Assembly (NCBI RefSeq): GCF_000685965.1
Contig: NZ_JMLE01000001.1
Span: 372,001-436,000, forward strand
DNA length: 64,000 nt
Origin: Arthrobacter sp. UNC362MFTsu5.1
GTDB lineage: Bacteria; Actinomycetota; Actinomycetes; Actinomycetales; Micrococcaceae
Direction: 5' to 3'
This document shows positions 58,002-64,000 of this stretch, in pieces. The notes under the pieces are model-generated. The model was not told the DNA's origin. It worked only from the letters and a program-made list of their open reading frames with translations, and did not search any database. Position 1 is the first letter of the stretch, and the number at the start of each line of letters is the position of its first letter. Position numbers and translations under genes: made by a program.

Positions 58002-60929
58002 CTAGCTGAGGATCTCCGCCAGGAACGAGGCCGTGTAGCTCTTTGTCGATTTCGCGACCTGTTCAGGGGTGCCGGTGGCGATGATCTGTCCGCCGCCGGA
58101 ACCGCCGTCGGGCCCAAGGTCCACGATCCAGTCCGCGCTCTTGATGACGTCGAGGTTGTGTTCAATGGTGATCACGGTGTTGCCCTTGTCCACCAGGCCC
58201 TGGAGGACCATGAGGAGTTTGCGGATGTCCTCGAAGTGCAGGCCCGTGGTGGGCTCGTCCAGGACGTAGATGCTGCGGCCGTTGGACCGCTTCTGGAGTT
58301 CCGCGGCCAGCTTGACGCGCTGGGCTTCACCGCCGGACAGCGTGGTGGCGGGCTGCCCCAGCCGCACATAGCCCAGGCCGACATCCACCAGCGTGCGGAG
58401 GTGGCGGGCGATCGGGGTGAAAGCGGCGAAGAACTCGGCACCTTCCTCGATGGGCATGTCCAGGACATCTGCGATGGTCTTGCCCTTGTAGTGGACTTCC
58501 AGGGTTTCCCGGTTGTACCGTGCGCCGTGGCAGACCTCGCAGGGCACATAGACGTCCGGCAGGAAGTTCATTTCGATCTTCAGCGTGCCGTCTCCGGAGC
58601 AGGCCTCGCAGCGGCCGCCCTTCACGTTGAACGAGAACCGCCCGGGCTGGTAGCCGCGGACCTTGGCTTCGGTGGTCTCCGCGAAGAGCTTCCGGATGTT
58701 GTCGAACACACCGGTGTACGTGGCGGGGTTGGAACGCGGGGTCCGGCCGATGGGGCTCTGATCGACGTGCACCACCTTGTCCAGGTGCTCCAGGCCCTGC
58801 ACGGCCTTGTGCCGGCCGGCCACCTGCTTGGCGCCGTTGAGCTTGTTGGCCAGCACCTTGTAAAGGATTTCGTTGACCAGCGTTGACTTGCCGGAACCGC
58901 TGACGCCGGTCACCGCCGTCAGCAGGCCCAGCGGGAAGGCGGCATCCACGTTGACCAGGTTGTTTTCCCTGGCCCCGATGACCTTCAGCTCACGCTTCTT
59001 GTCGTACTTGCGCCGCTTCGTGGGGATTTCGATCTTCTTCCGGCCGGAAAGGTAGTCGCCTGTGAGGGACTCCGTGTTTTCCAGGAGTTCCTTGTACGAA
59101 CCGGAATGCACCACCTGGCCGCCGTGTTCGCCGGCACCGGGTCCGATGTCGACCACCCAGTCAGCTTCCTGGATGGTGTCTTCGTCATGCTCCACCACGA
59201 TGAGGGTGTTGCCGAGGTCGCGCAGGCGGGTAAGCGTTTCAATCAGCCGCCGGTTGTCCCGCTGGTGCAGGCCGATGGACGGTTCGTCCAGGACGTAGAG
59301 GACGCCCACCAGGCCGGAACCGATCTGGGTGGCCAGCCGGATGCGCTGCGCTTCGCCGCCGGACAGGGTGCCGGAGGGACGCTCCAGGTTCAGGTACTCC
59401 AGCCCCACGTCGAGGAGGAAGGTCAGGCGCGCCTGGATTTCCTTCAGGACCTGGTGGGCGATCTGGGCTTCACGGCCGGTCAGCACCAGGGTGTCCAGGA
59501 AGTGCGCGCATTCACGCATGGGCATGGCGGCGACCTCGGCAATGGACTTGCCGTTGATCAGCACGGAGAGCGACGCCGGGTTGAGGCGGGCGCCGTTGCA
59601 GGCCGGGCACGGAATCTGCCGCATGTACTCTTCGTACCGGTCCCGGGCCGAGTCCGAGTCGGTTTCCACGTGCTTGCGGTGCACGTACTGGATGACGCCT
59701 TCGAAGCCGGTGCTGTACTTGCGCTCACGGCCGAAGCGGTTGCGGTACTGCACCACCACCTTGTGGTCCTTGCCGTGCAGGACGGTCTGCCGGATGTCCT
59801 TGGGCAGCTTCTGCCACGGCGTGGTCATCGAGAAGCCGAGCTCCTTGGCCAGCCCTGACAGTAGCCTGTTCCAGTACTCGCTGGTGGCCGTGCCCAGCGA
59901 CCAGGGTGCGATGGCACCCTCACCCAGGGAGAGCTCGCCGTTGGGAATGATGAGTTCCTCGTCAACTTCCAGCTTGGTGCCGATGCCGCTGCAGGCGGAG
60001 CACGCGCCGAAGGGGTTGTTGAAGGAGAACGAGCGGGGTTCGATTTCGTCGATGGCAAGGGGGTGCTCGTTGGGGCACGCGAGGTGCTCGGAGAACGCCC
60101 GGACCCGTTCCGGGTCATCCGCTTCGAGGTCCACGAACTCTGCAAGGACGCGGCCCTCGGCCAAGCCGAGTGCGGTTTCGACGGAGTCGGTCAGGCGCTG
60201 GCTGATGCCCTCCTTGACCACGAGACGGTCCACCACCACTTCGATGGTGTGCTTGAACTGCTTGCCGAGCTTGGGCGGGTCGCTGAGCTGGATCAGCTTG
60301 TCATCCACCCTGGCCCGTGAATAGCCCTTGGCCGTGAGTTCCTTGAAGAGCTCCACGAATTCGCCCTTGCGCCCGCGGACGACGGGAGCAAGGACCTGGA
60401 AGCGCGTGCCTTCCGGCAGTTCCAGCAGCTGGTCCACGATCTGCTGCGGCGTCTGCTTGGCCACCTGCTCCCCGCAGATGGGGCAGTGCGGACGGCCCAC
60501 GCGGGCCCAGAGCAGGCGCATGTAGTCGTAGATCTCGGTGATGGTGCCCACCGTGGACCGCGGGTTCTTGCTGGTCGATTTCTGGTCGATGGAAACCGCC
60601 GGGGACAACCCTTCGATGAAGTCCACGTCCGGTTTGTCCACCTGCCCCAGGAACTGCCGGGCGTACGCGGAGAGGGATTCGACGTAGCGGCGCTGGCCCT
60701 CGGCGAAGATCGTGTCGAACGCCAGGGACGATTTTCCGGAGCCGGACAGGCCGGTGAAAACGATCATCGAGTCCCGTGGAAGGTCCAGGTCCACGTTCCG
60801 CAGATTGTGCTCCCGGGCCCCCTTAACCACGAGCCGGGAAAGGTCAGGGCGCGCCGGTTTTCCCTGGTTCAGGGGGACGACGGCGGGGCGGGCATCAACG
60901 GCTGGTTCTTCAGCTACGGCTTTAGGCAC
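58002..60929 (-). CDS. uvrA: UvrABC system protein A
   Basis: This 975-residue DNA-damage-recognition ATPase has two ABC modules with zinc fingers. Walker A motifs are [10 protein letters not shown] and [10 protein letters not shown]; signatures [12 protein letters not shown] and [12 protein letters not shown]; zinc Cys sets are CPICGEQ, CPACNG and [11 protein letters not shown] ... CEVC. The start is GTG at 60929, with TAGCAT six bases upstream and no ribosome binding site, so it is likely leaderless. A LexA box overlaps its promoter. Confidence 0.97.
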   Translation of the reverse strand: MPKAVAEEPAVDARPAVVPLNQGKPARPDLSRLVVKGAREHNLRNVDLDLPRDSMIVFTGLSGSGKSSLAFDTIFAEGQRRYVESLSAYARQFLGQVDKPDVDFIEGLSPAVSIDQKSTSKNPRSTVGTITEIYDYMRLLWARVGRPHCPICGEQVAKQTPQQIVDQLLELPEGTRFQVLAPVVRGRKGEFVELFKELTAKGYSRARVDDKLIQLSDPPKLGKQFKHTIEVVVDRLVVKEGISQRLTDSVETALGLAEGRVLAEFVDLEADDPERVRAFSEHLACPNEHPLAIDEIEPRSFSFNNPFGACSACSGIGTKLEVDEELIIPNGELSLGEGAIAPWSLGTATSEYWNRLLSGLAKELGFSMTTPWQKLPKDIRQTVLHGKDHKVVVQYRNRFGRERKYSTGFEGVIQYVHRKHVETDSDSARDRYEEYMRQIPCPACNGARLNPASLSVLINGKSIAEVAAMPMRECAHFLDTLVLTGREAQIAHQVLKEIQARLTFLLDVGLEYLNLERPSGTLSGGEAQRIRLATQIGSGLVGVLYVLDEPSIGLHQRDNRRLIETLTRLRDLGNTLIVVEHDEDTIQEADWVVDIGPGAGEHGGQVVHSGSYKELLENTESLTGDYLSGRKKIEIPTKRRKYDKKRELKVIGARENNLVNVDAAFPLGLLTAVTGVSGSGKSTLVNEILYKVLANKLNGAKQVAGRHKAVQGLEHLDKVVHVDQSPIGRTPRSNPATYTGVFDNIRKLFAETTEAKVRGYQPGRFSFNVKGGRCEACSGDGTLKIEMNFLPDVYVPCEVCHGARYNRETLEVHYKGKTIADVLDMPIEEGAEFFAAFTPIARHLRTLVDVGLGYVRLGQPATTLSGGEAQRVKLAAELQKRSNGRSIYVLDEPTTGLHFEDIRKLLMVLQGLVDKGNTVITIEHNLDVIKSADWIVDLGPDGGSGGGQIIATGTPEQVAKSTKSYTASFLAEILS

Positions 60930-60935
60930 CCACTA

Positions 60936-60941
60936 ATGCTA
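60936..60941 (-). promoter_or_regulatory. -10 box of leaderless uvrA promoter
   Basis: TAGCAT on the minus strand ends 6 bases before GTG 60929, placing the transcription start at the start codon. Confidence 0.55.
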
Positions 60942-60942
60942 A

Positions 60943-60958
60943 TCGAAAACTTCTTCGA
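60943..60958 (-). promoter_or_regulatory. LexA SOS box of uvrA
   Basis: TCGAAGAAGTTTTCGA (minus strand) fits the Gram-positive/actinobacterial SOS box TCGAAC-N4-GTTCGA at 10 of 12 specified bases. It sits between the expected -35 and -10 elements, where LexA would block RNA polymerase. Confidence 0.7.
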
Positions 60959-60975
60959 ATTTCTATTGAGGGCGC

Positions 60976-61356
60976 CTATTCGGCGTCGTACGCGGCCGCC
61001 AGCAGCTGCACTGCCTCCGCGAAGCTGGCGCCCTGCGCCTTTGCCGCCGTGGCGAATTCGGCCGCCGCCGCGGTCAGGGAGGTCCAGGCCTCGTCCCTGG
61101 CGCAGACGATGGTTCCGTGCCTGCCGCGGGTGGCGACAACTCCTGCCGCCTCCAGCTCCTTATAGGCGCGGGCCACTGTGTGCGGCGCGACGCCCAGTGC
61201 CGCGGCAAGGTTGCGGACGGCGGGCAGCCTCGTCCCGGGTGCCAGGGTGCCGCTGTCCGCCCGCTCGATGATGTTCAGCCGCAGCTGTTCGAACAGGGGC
61301 ACTGTACTGCCCTGGTTGGGTTTCCAGGTCCCCGGAAATTCCTGCGCGCCGCTCAC
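60976..61356 (-). CDS. GntR-family regulator (YtrA-like)
   Basis: This short GntR regulator has 126 residues. A winged HTH covers about 18-85 (LFEQLRLNIIE, GTRLPAVRNLAAALGVAPHTVARAYKELEAAGVV), and the C-terminal tail of only about 40 helical residues is typical of YtrA-type regulators that control neighbouring ABC transporters. The GTG start overlaps the end of the ABC exporter gene by 4 bases. It is the last gene of the operon and probably represses it. Confidence 0.88.
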   Translation of the reverse strand: MSGAQEFPGTWKPNQGSTVPLFEQLRLNIIERADSGTLAPGTRLPAVRNLAAALGVAPHTVARAYKELEAAGVVATRGRHGTIVCARDEAWTSLTAAAAEFATAAKAQGASFAEAVQLLAAAYDAE

Positions 61357-63290
61357 CGGCCGGACTCCGGTGCGCTCGGGGTCTCTTCCCCGCCGGCAAA
61401 CTGTGCGGCGTACAGCCTGCCGTAATGGCCGTTGGCTGCCAGCAGCTGTTGGTGGTTCCCTTGCTCTACGATTCGTCCGTGGTCCATGACCAGAATTAGA
61501 TCAGCGTCCCGCACAGTGGACAAACGGTGGGCGATGACGAAGCTGGTCCGTCCCCGCCGCAGCCGCTGCATGGCCTGCCGGATCTGCAGTTCCGTGCGCG
61601 TGTCAACGGAGCTCGTCGCCTCGTCCAGGATCAGGATGCTCCGTCCGGCGAGGTGGGCGCGGGCTATGGTGATGAGCTGCCGCTGGCCCTGGCTCAGGGT
61701 GTCTCCGTCGTTGCCGAGCACGGTCGCGTAGCCGTCCGGAAGGGCCCGCACGAAGTGGTCCACCAGGGTGGCTTCGGCGGCTTCGAGGATGTCTGCCTCG
61801 CTCGCGCCGGGACGGCCGTATTCAATGTTCTCCCTGATGGAGCCGCTGAACACCCAGGCGTCCTGCAGCACCATCCCGATCAGGGAGCGCAGTTCATCGC
61901 GGGAGCGCCCGGTGATGTCCTCGCCGTCAATGGTGATCCGGCCGGAATCGAGCTCATAGAACCTCATGAGCAGGTTCACCATGGTGGTTTTGCCCGCCCC
62001 GGTATGGCCCACGATCGCGACGGTCTGCCCCGGCTCGGCGGTGAAGGACAATTCCTCGACCACCGGAACGTCACGGCTGTAGCCGAAGGTGACGGCGTCG
62101 AACACCACCCGGCCGCCGGTGGCGCCAACGGTGACGCCGTCCGTTGGCGCGCCTTCGGCCGGACCGGCCCCGGGCGGGTCGGCTTCGGCCGGGTCGGCCC
62201 TGTGCTGGCCGGACCCGGCCCGTCCTGCCGGGTCCTGCCCGGCTCCGTCGCGTGGTATCTCCGGCGCGTCCAGCAGGGCGAACACGCGTTCAGCCGACGC
62301 CATGCAGGACTGGATCAGGGTCAGCATGCCGCCGATCTGGCCGATGGGCTGGCTGAAAAGCCTGCTGAACTGGATGAAGGCCTGGACCCCGCCGATGGTC
62401 ATGGCACCTGCCGTGACCTGCAGCGCGCCCACCACGGCCACCGCAATGTAATTGAGGTTTGAAACAAACACCAGCAGCGGCTGCACGGCGCCGGAAACGT
62501 ACTGGGCACGTGCGCTGGTCCGGAAGAGCCGGTCATTGCTGTTGGTGAAGATCTCGGTGGCCATGCCCTGCCGGCCGAAAGCCTTGAGCACCTCGTGCCC
62601 CGTGATGTACTCCTCCAGGTGCGCGTTGAGCTCACCCGTGGTGGTCCACTGCTCGGAAAAGTGGGCCTGGGACTTGCGGGCTATCAATACCGTCACCACC
62701 GTGGAAAACGGCACGGTCACAAGGGCAATGACCGCCAGCAGCGGCGAAAGCCACAACATCATGGACAACGCGCCGAGGAGCATCAGCACCGACAGGATCA
62801 GCTGGTTCAGCAACTGGTTCATGGCCTGCGAGATGTTGTCGACGTCGTTCGTTGCGCGGCTGAGGACATCGCCGCGCCGCTGCTCGTCGAAATGCGCGGA
62901 CGGCAGCCTCGCCAGTTTGTCCTCCACCGCGGCCCGCAGCCCGTAGCTCACCCGTTGCACCGCCATGGCGGTGACCGCTCCCTGGACCCAGCTGAACACC
63001 GACGCACCGATGTACATCACCGCGACCACCAGCAGCAGTGCTGCCAGCTGCTGTTCGTTGAAGGTCCCTCCAAAAACACCTTCAACCACGACGTCGGTGG
63101 CGTCACCCAGCAGCTTGGGGGCCGACACGTTGAGCGCCACAAACGCGCAGGTGGCCACGACAGCGGCGAGCATGCGCCACTTAACCGGCCGCAGCAGTCC
63201 AAGCAGCCGCCTCCCGGTAGCCCAGGCGCCGGCACCTGCTCCGGCCACCGCCGTCGTCGTCGGTGTGGTTTTTGTGGTGGCAGTCCTCAC
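61353..63290 (-). CDS. ABC exporter half, consensus-site subunit
   Basis: The 645-residue half-transporter has six membrane helices (about 35-330) then an ATPase domain with Walker A GHTGAGKTT, Walker B ILILDEATSSVD with the catalytic Glu, and H-loop VIAHRLST. The signature is LSQGQRQ rather than LSGGQ. Between the two parts lies an unusual linker of about 45 residues rich in Gly, Ala, Pro and Asp. It overlaps the upstream ABC half by 4 bases and the GntR gene by 4 bases. A multidrug or lipid exporter is likely; the substrate is unknown. Confidence 0.9.
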   Translation of the reverse strand: MRTATTKTTPTTTAVAGAGAGAWATGRRLLGLLRPVKWRMLAAVVATCAFVALNVSAPKLLGDATDVVVEGVFGGTFNEQQLAALLLVVAVMYIGASVFSWVQGAVTAMAVQRVSYGLRAAVEDKLARLPSAHFDEQRRGDVLSRATNDVDNISQAMNQLLNQLILSVLMLLGALSMMLWLSPLLAVIALVTVPFSTVVTVLIARKSQAHFSEQWTTTGELNAHLEEYITGHEVLKAFGRQGMATEIFTNSNDRLFRTSARAQYVSGAVQPLLVFVSNLNYIAVAVVGALQVTAGAMTIGGVQAFIQFSRLFSQPIGQIGGMLTLIQSCMASAERVFALLDAPEIPRDGAGQDPAGRAGSGQHRADPAEADPPGAGPAEGAPTDGVTVGATGGRVVFDAVTFGYSRDVPVVEELSFTAEPGQTVAIVGHTGAGKTTMVNLLMRFYELDSGRITIDGEDITGRSRDELRSLIGMVLQDAWVFSGSIRENIEYGRPGASEADILEAAEATLVDHFVRALPDGYATVLGNDGDTLSQGQRQLITIARAHLAGRSILILDEATSSVDTRTELQIRQAMQRLRRGRTSFVIAHRLSTVRDADLILVMDHGRIVEQGNHQQLLAANGHYGRLYAAQFAGGEETPSAPESGR

Positions 63291-64000
63291 AGCCGGCCTC
63301 CCAACGCGAGCTGAGAGGCGGCGATTTCCTGGTAGACCGTCGAGGTGCGCATGAGTTCGGCATGCGTCCCCTGGGCAACGAGCCTCCCCTGGTCCAGCAC
63401 CAGGATGAGTCCGGCGTCAAGGATGGTGGCGATGCGTTCCGCGACGATGATGACGGTGGACCGGTGCGTGAGCGGGACGAGGGCCTGGCGGAGGCGGGCG
63501 TCCGTGGCGTAGTCCAGCGCCGAGAGGCTGTCATCGAAAACGTATACGGGAGCGTCCCGGAGCAGTGCGCGGGCGATGCACAGCCGTTGGCGCTGCCCGC
63601 CGGAGAAGTTCGTTCCGCCCTGGCTCACGGGGCTATGGATCCCGTCCGGGAGGTCGCGCACAAAGTCCTCCGCCTGGGCGGTGCGGAGCGCACGAAGGAG
63701 GTCCGCGTCGCTGGCCTCCGGGGCCGCTATCCTCAGGTTCTCGGCCACGGTCCCGGAAAAGAGGTAGGCACGCTGGGGCACCAGTGACAGGCTGTCGCGG
63801 AGGAAATGGACGGGAAGTGACTTGACGTTGTGGCCGCCGATCAGGACCTCTCCGGAAGTGGTTTCCAGGAACCGGGGCAGCAGGTTGAGCAGCGTTGTCT
63901 TGCCGCTGCCGGTGGAACCGATGATGGCGGTGACTGTGCCCGGCGAGGCCGTGAAACTGATGCGGTCCAGCACGGGTGCTTCCGCTCCGGGGTAGGCAAA
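63287..64000 (-). CDS. ABC exporter half, degenerate-site subunit (5' end cut by window)
   Basis: Only the ATPase domain is inside the window; the membrane part lies beyond base 64000, where the frame stays open through FAYPGAEAPVLDRISF. Walker A is GSTGSGKTT and the signature is FSGGQRQRL. The position after Walker B that should be Glu is Asp (VFDDSLSALD; 63530-63532), and the H-loop His is Glu (VIIVAERIATI; 63437-63439). These changes mark the inactive site of a heterodimeric exporter, with the downstream gene as its partner. Confidence 0.88.
   Translation of the reverse strand, partial: FAYPGAEAPVLDRISFTASPGTVTAIIGSTGSGKTTLLNLLPRFLETTSGEVLIGGHNVKSLPVHFLRDSLSLVPQRAYLFSGTVAENLRIAAPEASDADLLRALRTAQAEDFVRDLPDGIHSPVSQGGTNFSGGQRQRLCIARALLRDAPVYVFDDSLSALDYATDARLRQALVPLTHRSTVIIVAERIATILDAGLILVLDQGRLVAQGTHAELMRTSTVYQEIAASQLALGGRL

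Overview
The window is chromosomal DNA from a high-GC actinobacterium, most likely Arthrobacter or Pseudarthrobacter (Micrococcaceae). The evidence is the uniformly GC-rich coding sequence, frequent GTG and TTG starts, the actinobacterial genes whiA, rbpA and opcA, a DUF3099 gene, and the strongly conserved order uvrA ... uvrC-rapZ-yvcK-whiA-sodA-gap-pgk-tpiA-secG-rbpA-pgl-opcA-zwf-pgi-tal-tkt-ctaB-ctaA-ABC-suf. I see no rRNA, tRNA, CRISPR array, insertion sequence or prophage. Both ends cut a gene: a PPOX-family protein on the left and an ABC exporter half on the right.

Left third (1-20.7 kb), mixed accessory and housekeeping. It holds an uncharacterised three-gene set on the minus strand (circularly permuted ATP-grasp, alpha-E, transglutaminase-like), a YeiH-type exporter, pepN, a lipoate ligase-family gene, the zinc-free form of ribosomal protein L31, a TrmH methyltransferase with a TauE-type transporter and an ABC ATPase, serB, two SDR genes, and a large adenylation/carrier/membrane-acyltransferase fusion behind a good DtxR/IdeR-type iron box. 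hsp20 and a short operon ending in SURF1 (cytochrome oxidase assembly) and a YbaK-type deacylase follow.

Middle (20.7-36.4 kb). An ABC-F ATPase is followed by bioY-bioM-bioN (biotin ECF transporter). This converges on an acyl-CoA ligase/thiolase pair that resembles the yhfT/yhfS genes beside a bioY gene in Bacillus. The thiolase has Ser where the second catalytic Cys should be. A zinc metallopeptidase is divergent from the ligase. The suf operon (sufR-sufB-sufD-Rieske-sufC-sufT-like) has no sufS or sufU. An ABC-2 transporter and ctaA run the other way.

Right part (36.7-64 kb), core carbon metabolism and repair. tkt-tal-pgi-zwf-opcA-pgl carries the oxidative and non-oxidative pentose phosphate pathway. 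gap-pgk-tpiA-secG runs on the opposite strand and meets it at rbpA, whose leader has a SigR/SigH-like promoter and an inverted repeat covering the ribosome binding site. sodA, whiA-yvcK-rapZ, uvrC, plsC with a HAD phosphatase, and uvrA (with a LexA-type SOS box) follow. The window closes with a heterodimeric ABC exporter plus GntR regulator.

Two themes recur. Many genes look leaderless, with a TANNNT -10 box 6-8 nt before the start codon (serB, 11957, 27473, 27534, 33760, uvrA). Several gene ends, mostly convergent, carry long two-part hairpins (7845, 13018, 17683, 28430, 57905). The best candidates for undescribed biology are the iron-box fusion enzyme at 14.5-17.2 kb and the biotin-transporter-linked ligase/thiolase pair at 24.8-27.5 kb.
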